NCBI GenBank assembly: GCA_945952415.1
Contig: CAMFIF010000009.1
Location: 62,001 to 126,000, forward strand
Direction of reading: 5' to 3'
Source: an uncultured Rhizobium sp.
GTDB taxonomy: Bacteria; Pseudomonadota; Alphaproteobacteria; Rhizobiales; Rhizobiaceae
DNA length: 64,000 nt
Below the pieces are notes generated by a model. That model was given only the letters and a program-made list of their open reading frames with translations. It searched no databases and was not told the DNA's origin. Of the stretch, positions 17,825 to 25,944 are shown in pieces. The position numbers and the translations under genes were made by a program. Every line of letters begins with the position of its first letter. The first letter of the stretch is position 1.

Positions 17825-18565
17825 CTACTTGATGAGCCCGGTCTTCAGGGCCTTTACCACCGCCTGGGTGCGGTTGACCGTATCCAGCTTCTTGGTTGCC
17901 CGGTTGAGGTAATGGTTGACCGTATGCTCCGAGAGGGTGAGGATTTCGGCGATTTCCGCGCTGGTCTTGCCCGCGGCAGTCCAGGTCAGGCAATCGATCT
18001 CGCGATCGGTCAGACTCTCGCCGGGCCGGCGGTCCATCTCCCTCAGCGCCGACAGGCTGTCGAAGACATGGCTGCATATATAAGAGAGCGTCACCATCTC
18101 GTCGAAGGTGAACTGGTCGCGCTCGCCCGAGAAGGAAATCGCGCCGCGCTGGCCGAGCGAATCATGCACCGGGAAATAGGCGCCGCGCATCATGCCGTGA
18201 TTGTTGAAGGCTTCGACGACCTGATCGTTCTTGCCGTCCTTGCGGCCATGGTTGATACGCGACGTGTCATAGGTGAAGGGAACGGTGGAGTTGCGCAGCC
18301 GCTCGATGACCGGGCTTGCGCTCAGCAGTCCCTCGCGGTCGTAGAAGGCGATCAGTTCCGGCGGCCAGTTGGTGATCACCGAGCTGCCCGAGATGGTCAG
18401 CGTGGTGCGCGCCGGCAGTGCCATGACCATGAAGACCCGCGAGCCATAAGCTTCCGTCACCCGCTTCATGAAGCGGAAGACATCGAACTGCGTTTTGAAC
18501 GTGGCGATTTCTTCAATCAGCTTGGCACATTTTTCGAGCGGCGGGAGCGATACCAATTGTTCCAT
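17825..18565 (-). CDS. LuxR-family regulator with autoinducer-type domain (LuxR solo)
   Basis: A 246-residue protein. The N-terminal ~160 residues fit the autoinducer-binding fold (WPPELIAFYDREGLLSASPVIERL and RGAISFSGERDQFTFDEMVTLSYICSHVFD). The C-terminal LuxR HTH is ESLTDREIDCLTWTAAGKTSAEIAEILTLSEHTVNHYLNRATKKL. No luxI synthase gene is in the window, so it is a solo. It may sense an exogenous or non-AHL signal, or none. Start MEQLVSLPPL at 18565. The upstream DNA is AT-rich and holds several palindromes. Confidence 0.88.
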   Translation of the reverse strand: MEQLVSLPPLEKCAKLIEEIATFKTQFDVFRFMKRVTEAYGSRVFMVMALPARTTLTISGSSVITNWPPELIAFYDREGLLSASPVIERLRNSTVPFTYDTSRINHGRKDGKNDQVVEAFNNHGMMRGAYFPVHDSLGQRGAISFSGERDQFTFDEMVTLSYICSHVFDSLSALREMDRRPGESLTDREIDCLTWTAAGKTSAEIAEILTLSEHTVNHYLNRATKKLDTVNRTQAVVKALKTGLIK

Positions 18566-18970
18566 TGTCCATTATTCTTCTTGGGCGCATCAATCGAAAA
18601 TGCGATGACGATAATAGGTTGGGTTAGGTCAACAATAGAGGAATGACAATTTTAATTCAATTATACCTCTCTAAGTTTTCTGAAGCTTCCGATTTTCGTC
18701 AGGCTTATATTTGTTTTTTTCGACACAGGCGCGTGAGCTATTGTTTCGAAGCTCAGAAGATAAGCTTAAACGTTTTTAAGAAATTACATGATGCTCAAGA
18801 GTCGCTTTTTTCGCGCGCCGTCACCACGGAATTGACAAAGCACAATTATTGCCCCCGTGGCAATTCCATGATTTGCTACTATCGTGAGTAGCAACAATTA
18901 GATGCCCCCGTGAGTGCGAGAACTAACAGGGGAGAATTTGGCGTGCGTCGGAGCGTCGCTGGAAAGGGCC
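18566..18970. other. AT-rich palindrome-bearing gap upstream of the LuxR-type gene
   Basis: 405 bases, clearly more AT-rich than the flanks. They contain CTTAAA-CGTT-TTTAAG near 18765, ATTGCC-N5-GGCAAT near 18849-18865, TTGCTACT-N6-AGTAGCAA at 18873-18894, and a 10-base direct repeat TGCCCCCGTG at 18850 and 18903. A plus-strand frame 18643-18891 of 82 codons exists but has no convincing ribosome site or family features, so it is not called. Confidence 0.6.
18873..18894. repeat. Perfect 8-bp inverted repeat, candidate operator
   Basis: TTGCTACT (18873-18880), spacer ATCGTG, AGTAGCAA (18887-18894). It is about 310 bases upstream of the LuxR-type gene and 77 bases beyond the 3' end of the IclR gene. 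The size (22 bases) is like a dimeric regulator site. Confidence 0.5.
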
Positions 18971-19738
18971 CTAGTGCAGCGGGCCAAGCCGCAGGGCGGC
19001 CTCTTTCTCGACGGTCTTTGCGGCGCGCATGACGGCCTCTGCCCAGGCCTCCAGTCGGTCCTGTCCGACACGGAAGGCAGGCCCCGTGACCGAGAGCGCC
19101 GCGGCCTGATCCGGCCCCGGAAGGCGGAACGGAGCGGCGACGCAGCGAATGCCCTCCTCATGCTCCTCCCGGTCGAAGGCATGACCGGCGATGCGAATCA
19201 CCTCAAGCTCGACCTCAAGCGCCAGGGCGCTTGCCAGGGTCGAGGGGGTAAAGCGCTCGAAGCGCAGGCCGGCGATCAGGCGGCTTGCCTCTTCCGCCGG
19301 CAGGAGCGACAGGGCCGCCTTGCCGATGCCCGTGCAGTAAACGGGCGAGGCGCGGCCGATCTGGGAATGCATTCGCACCGACTGGCGGCTTTCCACCTTG
19401 TCGAGATAGATGACTTCCTGTCCCCGGAGCACGCCGAGATGTACGGTTTCGCCGGTCTCCTCATGGAGAGCGGCGAGGATGGGGGCGGCAATCGTCCTGA
19501 TATCGGCGCTCGCCCAGGCACGCGAGGCAAGCGACAGCAGGCGCAGGCCGGGCCGGTAGGTGCCATCGGCGGCGATTTCGAGCAGTCCTTCCTCGACCAG
19601 GTGGGAGAGCTGGCGGTGCACGGTGCCGCGGGGCTCGCCCGATTGCTGCAGCACATCGGAAAAGCGCGGCGGGCGCTCGGCCCGGGCCACGAGGTCGAGA
19701 AGGCGCATGGCCTTGCCGAGTGTTCCCGTATCCTTCAT
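18971..19738 (-). CDS. IclR-family transcriptional regulator of the dgo operon
   Basis: A 255-residue IclR regulator. The N-terminal winged HTH (LGKAMRLLDLVARAERPPRFSDVLQQSGEPRGTVHRQLSHLVEEGLLE) is followed by the effector-binding domain with IGRASPVYCTGIGKAALSLLP and HEEGIRCVAAPF. Of two adjacent ATGs, 19738 is better spaced from GGGAGGA. It is divergent from the galactonate-type operon; the intervening palindrome GTTCCA-N5-TGGAAC fits an IclR-type operator. The expected effector is a sugar acid or KDG-type intermediate, inferred from context. Confidence 0.9.
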   Translation of the reverse strand: MKDTGTLGKAMRLLDLVARAERPPRFSDVLQQSGEPRGTVHRQLSHLVEEGLLEIAADGTYRPGLRLLSLASRAWASADIRTIAAPILAALHEETGETVHLGVLRGQEVIYLDKVESRQSVRMHSQIGRASPVYCTGIGKAALSLLPAEEASRLIAGLRFERFTPSTLASALALEVELEVIRIAGHAFDREEHEEGIRCVAAPFRLPGPDQAAALSVTGPAFRVGQDRLEAWAEAVMRAAKTVEKEAALRLGPLH

Positions 19739-19780
19739 CATTCCTCCCGGCGGAAAAGCCGGCTCTGGCGGCAATCCGCC

Positions 19781-19845
19781 TTGACATCAGCCCCAGACTA
19801 TCCCGATAATTCCACATAGTCAAATTGCGTTCCAAATAATGGAAC
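19781..19845 (+). promoter_or_regulatory. dgo operon promoter and IclR-type operator
   Basis: TTGACA (19781-19786), 18 bases, GATAAT (19805-19810). The start would be near 19817. The perfect palindrome GTTCCA-AATAA-TGGAAC (19829-19845) lies just downstream of it, positioned to block elongation or initiation. GGGAGGGAG is the ribosome site at ~19862-19870. Confidence 0.65.
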
Positions 19846-19872
19846 TTCAGACTTGAGAACCGGGAGGGAGAT

Positions 19873-20631
19873 GTGGCGGTCCGCTACGGCGATCTGGATC
19901 AAGCGCCCGTTCTGATCACGGGCGGCGCTTCGGGCATCGGGGCGGCGCTGGTGGCGGCGTTCGCAGCACAGGGCGCGCGGGTTGCCTTTCTCGACCGCGA
20001 CCGGCCGGCGGCGGAGCGGCTGATTGCCGGTCTGTCCGGTACGGTTTCCGCAACGCCGCTCTTCTATCCCGTCGACCTTCGCGACACCGAGGCCCTGAAG
20101 GCGACCATTCATGCGGCGGCCTCGACGCTTGGCGGGCTTCGCGTGCTGGTCAACAATGCCGGCTGGGACGACCGGCACGATCTCGATCACGTCACCGAGG
20201 CCTATTGGGACGAGAACCAGGCGATCAACCTGCGCCAGATCTTCTTTGCGGTGCAGGCGGCCGCCCCCTTTCTGACGCAGGCGGGCGGTGCGATCGTCAA
20301 CATGTCGTCGATCGCCTATCTCCTCAACATGCCTGACCTGCCCTCCTATGCTGCCGCCAAGGCCGGCATCATCGGGCTGACCAAAAGCCTTGCGGGGCGG
20401 CTGGGGCCCGACGGCGTGCGCGTCAACGCCATTCTGCCCGGCATGATCGTGACCGAGCGGCAGAAGGCGCTCTGGCTGACCGAGGAGGGCATTGCCGCCA
20501 TGGTGGCGCGCCAGTGCATCAAGCGGGTGCTGGTGGCGGAGGACATGGCCGGACCCTGCCTCTTCCTCGCCTCTTCCGCTTCGGGCGCGATCACCGCCCA
20601 GACCCTGATTGCCGATGGAGGAATTTTCTGA
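19873..20631 (+). CDS. SDR-family sugar dehydrogenase (likely galactose/aldose)
   Basis: A 252-residue NAD(P)-dependent short-chain dehydrogenase. Dinucleotide motif TGGASGIG, NNAG, Ser in NMSSIAYL and catalytic YAAAK are present. GTG start at 19873 behind GGGAGGGAG; an ATG two bases upstream is out of frame. It is first in the dgoK-dgoA-lactonase operon, so it probably oxidises an aldose such as galactose to the lactone that the SMP-30 enzyme opens. The substrate is inferred. Confidence 0.85.
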   Translation: MAVRYGDLDQAPVLITGGASGIGAALVAAFAAQGARVAFLDRDRPAAERLIAGLSGTVSATPLFYPVDLRDTEALKATIHAAASTLGGLRVLVNNAGWDDRHDLDHVTEAYWDENQAINLRQIFFAVQAAAPFLTQAGGAIVNMSSIAYLLNMPDLPSYAAAKAGIIGLTKSLAGRLGPDGVRVNAILPGMIVTERQKALWLTEEGIAAMVARQCIKRVLVAEDMAGPCLFLASSASGAITAQTLIADGGIF

Positions 20632-21563
20632 TGAGCATGACCGACAGGCGGCCGGCCTTTGCCGCCGTGGACTGGGGAACGAGCAGTTTCAGGCTGTGGC
20701 TGATTGCCGCCGATGGCACGGTCATCGGCGAGCGGCGGAGCCAGGAAGGCATGGCGGTCGCCTCTGCGGCCTGCGGTTTTCCGAAGATCCTGAAAAGTCA
20801 TCTCCAGGCGCTTGGCGCGGCCGATGACCTGCCTGTGATCATCTGCGGCATGGCAGGCGCGCGCCAGGGCTGGACGGAGGCGGGCTATGTGACCGTGCCC
20901 GCCCTGCCAGAGGCGATCCTGGAGGGGGCGGTGCGCGTCCCCGGCGAGGGCCGCGACATTCGTATCCTGCCCGGCCTCGCCAATCGCGATCCCGCCCATC
21001 CTGATGTGATGCGGGGGGAGGAAACCCAGCTTCTCGGTGCGCTGGAGGCGCTCGGCCCCGGCCCGCATCTGGCCTGCATGCCCGGCACCCATTCCAAATG
21101 GGTGGAGATGGAGGGGGCCAGCGTCCAGCGCTTCTCCACCTACATGACGGGCGAGCTTTTCGACGTGATCGCGAAACATTCGCTGCTTTCCCATTCGCTG
21201 GCGGGTGCCGAGGGCATGGACATGGCCGCTTTCCGTACCGCCGTGATGAAGGCGGTGGCTGAGCCGGCGCGGGCCAGCAACCTGCTCTTTGCCATCCGGG
21301 CCGGACAGCTTCTCGAAGGCGCGCCGGCGGATGTCTCCCGCGCCCGGCTTTCGGGCACGCTGATCGGCCTCGAAATCGCCGGCGCGAGCGGTGCGTCCGA
21401 CCGGCCATGGAACGGGACCATCACGCTGATCGTTTCCGGCCGTCTTGGCGATCTCTATGCGGCGGCGCTCGAGGCGCTGAACCGCCCCTTCAGAATTGCC
21501 GATGCCGACGAGGCCGTGCGGGTAGGCCTTGTCAGGGCTGCCCGCGCCATCTGGTCCCTCTAG
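20631..21563 (+). CDS. dgoK: 2-dehydro-3-deoxygalactonokinase
   Basis: Phosphorylates KDGal to KDPGal in the De Ley-Doudoroff pathway. VDWGTSSFRLWLI is the family start, GEETQLLGALEAL and PGTHSKWVEMEG are conserved blocks, and FSTYMTGELFDVI is diagnostic. 310 residues. The ATG overlaps the SDR stop by one base (TGATG), with GGAGGA upstream, so translation is coupled. Confidence 0.93.
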   Translation: MSMTDRRPAFAAVDWGTSSFRLWLIAADGTVIGERRSQEGMAVASAACGFPKILKSHLQALGAADDLPVIICGMAGARQGWTEAGYVTVPALPEAILEGAVRVPGEGRDIRILPGLANRDPAHPDVMRGEETQLLGALEALGPGPHLACMPGTHSKWVEMEGASVQRFSTYMTGELFDVIAKHSLLSHSLAGAEGMDMAAFRTAVMKAVAEPARASNLLFAIRAGQLLEGAPADVSRARLSGTLIGLEIAGASGASDRPWNGTITLIVSGRLGDLYAAALEALNRPFRIADADEAVRVGLVRAARAIWSL

Positions 21564-21577
21564 AGAAAGTCCTGCCC

Positions 21578-22216
21578 ATGAACAGAATTCCCTTTCCCGA
21601 CATGCGCTATCCGCTGGTGGCGATCCTGCGCGGGCTGAAACCGGATGAAGCCGAAGGGGTGGTGGATCAACTCATCGAGACCGGTTTCACCGCCATCGAA
21701 ATTCCGCTGAATTCGCCCGATCCCTTCCGCTCCATCGAGATGGTCGCCCGCCGCGCGCCCGAGGGCGTGCTGATCGGTGCGGGCACGGTGCTGACCGTCG
21801 AGGATGTCGCCCGGCTCGATGCGGCTGGCGGTCGGCTGATGGTGAGCCCCAATGTGGAGCCGGAGGTGATCATCGCCGCGCGTGAAAAGGGCATGGTGAC
21901 GCTGCCCGGCGTCTTCACGCCCACGGAGGCGCTGGCTGCGGCGCGGGCCGGGGCAACGGGGCTCAAGTTCTTCCCGGCCAATGTGCTGGGGCCGGCCGGC
22001 ATTTCCGCCATCCGCGCCGTGCTGCCGCCGGATCTCCTCATCGCCGCCGTCGGCGGTGTCGGGGATGAGAATTTCGGCGACTATATCCGCACCGGCATTA
22101 CCGCCTTCGGGCTGGGCTCCAGCCTCTACAAACCCGGCATGACGGCGGAGGCGGTCCGCGCGCGGGCCGTAAAGACCCTCGCAGCCTATGATGCGGCCCT
22201 TGAACGGAAGGCCTGA
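21578..22216 (+). CDS. dgoA: 2-dehydro-3-deoxy-6-phosphogalactonate aldolase
   Basis: Class I aldolase that splits KDPGal to pyruvate and glyceraldehyde 3-phosphate. LVAILRGLKPDEA opens a TIM barrel, IEIPLNSPDP carries the Glu, and the Schiff-base Lys is in GLKFFPANVLGP. It is 212 residues long. It starts 14 bases after dgoK with GAGAAAG upstream. The IEIPLNSPDP form points to KDPGal rather than KDPG. Confidence 0.92.
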   Translation: MNRIPFPDMRYPLVAILRGLKPDEAEGVVDQLIETGFTAIEIPLNSPDPFRSIEMVARRAPEGVLIGAGTVLTVEDVARLDAAGGRLMVSPNVEPEVIIAAREKGMVTLPGVFTPTEALAAARAGATGLKFFPANVLGPAGISAIRAVLPPDLLIAAVGGVGDENFGDYIRTGITAFGLGSSLYKPGMTAEAVRARAVKTLAAYDAALERKA

Positions 22217-22219
22217 CCC

Positions 22220-23095
22220 ATGACCGACAGCATCGCTTTCAACGGCAAGGTCCTGTGCGACACGCCGCTCCTCCTCGGCGAAGGCCCCTCCTACGAGCCG
22301 GAGACCGATACGATCTGGTGGTTCAACATTCTCGGCCGGGAACTGCACGAACTGCATCTTGCAAGCGGCCGCAAGAGCGTTCATCCGCTGCCGCGCATGG
22401 CGAGCGTGGTCGCGCGCATCGACGATGACAGGCAGCTCCTCGCCATGGAGGATGGTCTTTACATTCGCGAGCGGGCGACGGGCGCGTTGTCGCTCCATGC
22501 GGCGCTTGAGGCCGACCGGCCGGAAAACCGCTCCAATGACGGGCGCGTCCATCCGTCCGGCGCGCTCTGGATCGGCACGATGGGCAAGAAGGCGGAGCCG
22601 GAAGCGGGTGCGATCTACCATGTCGCCCGCGGTACGGTGACGAAGATCTTCGACCGCATCGGCATTACCAACGGCATCTGCTTCTCGCCCGATGGGGCGA
22701 CGGGCTATTTCGTCGATACGAAGGTGAACCGCTACATGAAGGTCGCCGTCGATCCCGCGACAGGCCTGCCGGTCGGTGAGCCCGTGATCTTTGCCGACCA
22801 GACGGGTACGCCCGGCGGCGTGGACGGTTCGGTCTGCGATGCGGAGGGCCATGTGTGGAGCGCGCGCTGGGGACAGGGACGGGTCGACCGCTACGATCCC
22901 GCTGGCAGGCTCGTCGCCCATTACCGGACGCCCGCAAGCCAGCCCTCCTGCCCCGCCTTTTTCGGCCCCGGGCTCGACCGGCTGCTGGTGACGACTGCAA
23001 CCGAAGGGATGGATAAGCCCGGCCCCGACGAGGGCGTGCTCCTCGACATGGGCATTGCCGTGAAGGGCCGTGCCGAGGTGGCCTACCGCCTTTAG
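22220..23095 (+). CDS. SMP-30/gluconolactonase-family lactonase
   Basis: A six-bladed beta-propeller lactonase of 291 residues. The metal ligands typical of SMP-30 are visible: Glu in LLGEGPSYEP, Asn-Asp in RSNDGRVHPSGALWIGTMG, Asn in GITNGICFSPDG, and Asp in PGGVDGSVCDAEG. It would hydrolyse the aldonolactone formed by the SDR enzyme. It starts 3 bases after dgoA. A galactonate dehydratase, needed to complete the pathway, is not in this window. Confidence 0.88.
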   Translation: MTDSIAFNGKVLCDTPLLLGEGPSYEPETDTIWWFNILGRELHELHLASGRKSVHPLPRMASVVARIDDDRQLLAMEDGLYIRERATGALSLHAALEADRPENRSNDGRVHPSGALWIGTMGKKAEPEAGAIYHVARGTVTKIFDRIGITNGICFSPDGATGYFVDTKVNRYMKVAVDPATGLPVGEPVIFADQTGTPGGVDGSVCDAEGHVWSARWGQGRVDRYDPAGRLVAHYRTPASQPSCPAFFGPGLDRLLVTTATEGMDKPGPDEGVLLDMGIAVKGRAEVAYRL

Positions 23096-23407
23096 GAAGC
23101 GCCGCGATGGCGGGGGAAGAGGTCTCAAAACTGGCCCTTTTCCCGCCCAAACGGGCATTTTACGGCCCTAAACGGCCTTTGCGGCACGCGGCCCGGCCAA
23201 CCGGGCAAACTCTTCAGAACGAGCCGACCATTTCATTTTCCGGCATTTTTTTCGAAAAATATAACATCCTGACGGGCGAACTATTCTGATCGCCGCACAA
23301 TTTTTTCGGGAACCAAAGCTTCCTGCCTCCGTTCTACTGGCGCAACACGCCGGCACCGACCTCCCACGGCACCGGCGCCATTCATTCGAGAGAAAGGCAG
23401 ATCCGAC
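23096..23407. other. Gap after the dgo operon with a stress promoter
   Basis: 312 bases without a supported gene. A weak GCCC-AAAC-GGGC hairpin followed by ATTTT (near 23146-23162) may end the dgo transcript. The EcfG-type promoter of the next gene lies at 23309-23333. Confidence 0.5.
23309..23333 (+). promoter_or_regulatory. EcfG-type stress promoter for the PRC-barrel gene
   Basis: GGAAC (23309-23313), 16 bases, CGTT (23330-23333): an exact consensus for sigma-EcfG/RpoE2. The predicted 5' leader is about 65 bases. Confidence 0.7.
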
Positions 23408-24130
23408 ATGATCAAGAAGCTCGTTACCGTCGCCGCCGCCAGCACCTTCCTGATGGCCGCGCCCCTGGCCTTCGCCCAGGATGCGACGAACCCGCCGGCA
23501 GAGAATTCGGGCACTGCTCCCGCCGCATCTGGCACCACTGGCACCGATACGACCAGCGGCTCCGGCGCATCCGGCACCGATACGTCCGGCACCACCGGTA
23601 CGTCCGGCACGACGGGTACTTCGGGTACAACCGGTACTTCGGGCACCGCGGGTTCGGCTTCCAGCACCACCACCGACAGCGGTGAAGTGGCTGGCACCTA
23701 TCTCACCGAACAGTCTCAGGACCAGATCAGCGCCGACGACTATATCGGCACCACGGTCTACAATTCCAACAATGAGAGCATCGGCGAAATCAACGACCTG
23801 ATCATCGAGAAGAATGGCGGCGTCGTCGCTGCGGTGATCGGTGTCGGCGGTTTCCTTGGCATCGGCGAGAAGAATGTCGCCGTTCCCATGTCCAACATCA
23901 TGGTCTCCCAGGCGGAAGACGGCAGCGACCTGAAGCTGACGACCAGCGAGACGGCCGATACGCTGAAGAACGCGCCGGAATTCAAGACGCTGGATGACCA
24001 GAACACCAATGCCGCCACGACCGGCACCACGGGCACGACCGATCCGGCCGCGGGCACCACCGCTCCGGCAGCCCCGGGCGCTCCGGCCACCGGCACCTCG
24101 CCTTCCACGGGCGGCACGACCGGCCAGTAA
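23408..24130 (+). CDS. Secreted PRC-barrel protein with Gly/Thr/Ser-rich repeats
   Basis: A signal peptide (MIKKLVTVAAASTFLMAAPLAFAQ) precedes a low-complexity segment of repeated SGTTGT units (residues ~40-85). One PRC-barrel domain (DYIGTTVYNSNNESIGEINDLIIEKNG...VIGVGGFLGIGEKNVAVPMSNI) and a second Thr/Ala/Pro-rich tail follow. 240 residues, periplasmic. PRC-barrel proteins of this type are widespread in rhizobia; the role is unknown. The EcfG-type promoter suggests induction by stress or in stationary phase. A clear terminator follows. Confidence 0.85.
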   Translation: MIKKLVTVAAASTFLMAAPLAFAQDATNPPAENSGTAPAASGTTGTDTTSGSGASGTDTSGTTGTSGTTGTSGTTGTSGTAGSASSTTTDSGEVAGTYLTEQSQDQISADDYIGTTVYNSNNESIGEINDLIIEKNGGVVAAVIGVGGFLGIGEKNVAVPMSNIMVSQAEDGSDLKLTTSETADTLKNAPEFKTLDDQNTNAATTGTTGTTDPAAGTTAPAAPGAPATGTSPSTGGTTGQ

Positions 24131-24239
24131 GGCGAAAAGAATTCGCCGGAAATCCTTCCGTGCGTCACCGTTGTTAGCACCGCCCCCGGCTCAACGATCG
24201 GTGAAAATCGGGATGGTTCCCCCTCCATTTCCGGCGAAT

Positions 24240-24275
24240 GCGGCGGTGCCCCCTCGGCACCGCCGCTTTATTTTG
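24240..24275 (+). terminator. Terminator of the PRC-barrel gene
   Basis: Perfect stem GCGGCGGTGCC (24240-24250) with GGCACCGCCGC (24256-24266), loop CCCTC, then TTTATTTTG. Confidence 0.9.
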
Positions 24276-24283
24276 TACGGACC

Positions 24284-25828
24284 TCAGTACCACGCGTCGT
24301 CACGCGAAGCCTTGGTGCGGGTCACATAGTCCTTCAGTTCCTCATCCTTCGCCTCGTCGAGCGCCGGCGCTTCGAATTCGGCGAGCGTCTTCTTCCACAG
24401 GCGGTTGGCGCGGGTCGCCATGTCGGTCGAACCACCCTCCTCGCTCCATTTCTCGAAGGGCTCGTTGTCCGAGAGCGCCGAATCCCAGAAGGCGGTCGTG
24501 TAGTTGCGCATCGTATGGCCGGAGCCGAGGAAGTGGCTTCCCGGACCCACTTCCAGGAAGGCATCCATGGCGAGCGTGTTGTCGTCCACGACGACGCCGG
24601 CCAGATAGGAATGCAGTGCGCCGCAGAGATCCGTATCCATGACGAATTTCTCGTAGGACATGGACAGAAGACCATCCAGGAAGCCGGCCGAATGCAGGAT
24701 GAAATTGGCTCCGCAATGGATGGCCGAGAGCATGGACATCAGCCCTTCCTGCATGGCCTGACCATCGGGCAGCTTGGAATTCGAGAAATTGCCGGCGCAG
24801 CGCAGCGGCAGCTTCAGCCGGCGCGCCAGCTGGCCGATGACCATGGAGCCGATGGCCGGTTCCGGCGTGCCGAAGGTGGGCGAGCCCGAGCGCAGCGACA
24901 TGGAGGAAAGGAAATTGCCGAAAATGACCGGCGCGCCCTTGCGTTCCAGCTGGGTGAGCGCGCAGCCCGCCATGGTTTCCGCATAGGCCTGGGCGATGGC
25001 GCCCGCATTGGTAACCGGGCCCATGGCACCGCCGAGGATGAAGGGCACGATGACGGCGGCCTGGTTGGCGCGGGCATAGGCCCGCAGCGCCTTGGTCATG
25101 GTGCCGTCCCAGACGAGCGGCGAATTGACATTCACATTGCCGAGGATGACGCAGTTGCGGTCGACGAAATCGGCGCCGAAGAGAATGCGCGCCATCTCGA
25201 TCGATTCCTCGGCGCGGTCTTCCGCCGTTACCGAGCCCATGAAGCAGCGGTCGGAATACTTGATGTGGCTGTAGACCATGTCGAGATGGCGCTTGTTCAC
25301 CGGCACATCCACCGGCTCGCAGATGGTGCCGCCGGAATGGTGCAGCCAGGGGCTGGACTGGCCGAGCTTGATCAGGTTCTGGAAATCCTCAAGCGTGCCA
25401 TAACGCCGGCCCCGGTCCAGATCCATGACGAAGGGCGAGCCGTAGGAGGGGGCAAAGACCACGTTCTTCCCGCCGATCTGCACATTATGGGCGGGGTTGC
25501 GCGCATGCTGGGTGAATTCGGAAGGGGCGGAGGCGAGGATTTCCTTGAGCATGCCGGGCTCGAAGGTCACCTTCAGCCCGTCCACCCGGGCGCCGGCCCG
25601 CTTCCAGTGGGCAAGCGCCACCTCGTCATCACGGAATTCGATGCCCACTTCGGCAAGGATACGGTCGGCGGTCGCCTCGATGCGCAGCAGGTTTTCCTCC
25701 GACAGGATGTCATAAGTCGGAATATTGCGGACGATATAGGGGACGCCGACGGGCCGCGCATTCGGCTGGCGGCGGTTTCCCCGCTGGCGGCGGTCGGAAG
25801 GCGCGGTTTTCTCTAAGGCTTGGGTCAT
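24284..25828 (-). CDS. MttB-family (trimethylamine methyltransferase-like) protein
   Basis: A 514-residue protein of the trimethylamine methyltransferase family (IPTYDILSEENLLRIEATADRILAEVG, APSYGSPFVMD, LEVGPGSHFLGSGHTMRNY). The frame is uninterrupted, so it has no in-frame pyrrolysine UAG codon. Such non-Pyl members include glycine betaine methyltransferases that use a corrinoid partner. No corrinoid protein gene is next to it here. ATG 25828 has GGAG 6 bases upstream. It is divergent from a LysR-type gene, its likely regulator. Confidence 0.85.
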   Translation of the reverse strand: MTQALEKTAPSDRRQRGNRRQPNARPVGVPYIVRNIPTYDILSEENLLRIEATADRILAEVGIEFRDDEVALAHWKRAGARVDGLKVTFEPGMLKEILASAPSEFTQHARNPAHNVQIGGKNVVFAPSYGSPFVMDLDRGRRYGTLEDFQNLIKLGQSSPWLHHSGGTICEPVDVPVNKRHLDMVYSHIKYSDRCFMGSVTAEDRAEESIEMARILFGADFVDRNCVILGNVNVNSPLVWDGTMTKALRAYARANQAAVIVPFILGGAMGPVTNAGAIAQAYAETMAGCALTQLERKGAPVIFGNFLSSMSLRSGSPTFGTPEPAIGSMVIGQLARRLKLPLRCAGNFSNSKLPDGQAMQEGLMSMLSAIHCGANFILHSAGFLDGLLSMSYEKFVMDTDLCGALHSYLAGVVVDDNTLAMDAFLEVGPGSHFLGSGHTMRNYTTAFWDSALSDNEPFEKWSEEGGSTDMATRANRLWKKTLAEFEAPALDEAKDEELKDYVTRTKASRDDAWY

Positions 25829-25944
25829 GGAAGGCTCCGGCATGTCTCTTTGTCCACCAAAAACTAGCCGGGCGGCGCTTGGCTGTATTGCCGGTTTTTT
25901 TATAAGCTTGCGATAAGCTGGATTTATGGCAGGGGAGAAATGGC

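Noticed and set aside
18643..18891. Plus-strand frame of 82 codons in the AT-rich gap
   Set aside because: Ribosome site too close to the ATG, no recognisable fold, and the frame runs through several palindromes. AT-rich non-coding DNA explains it better.
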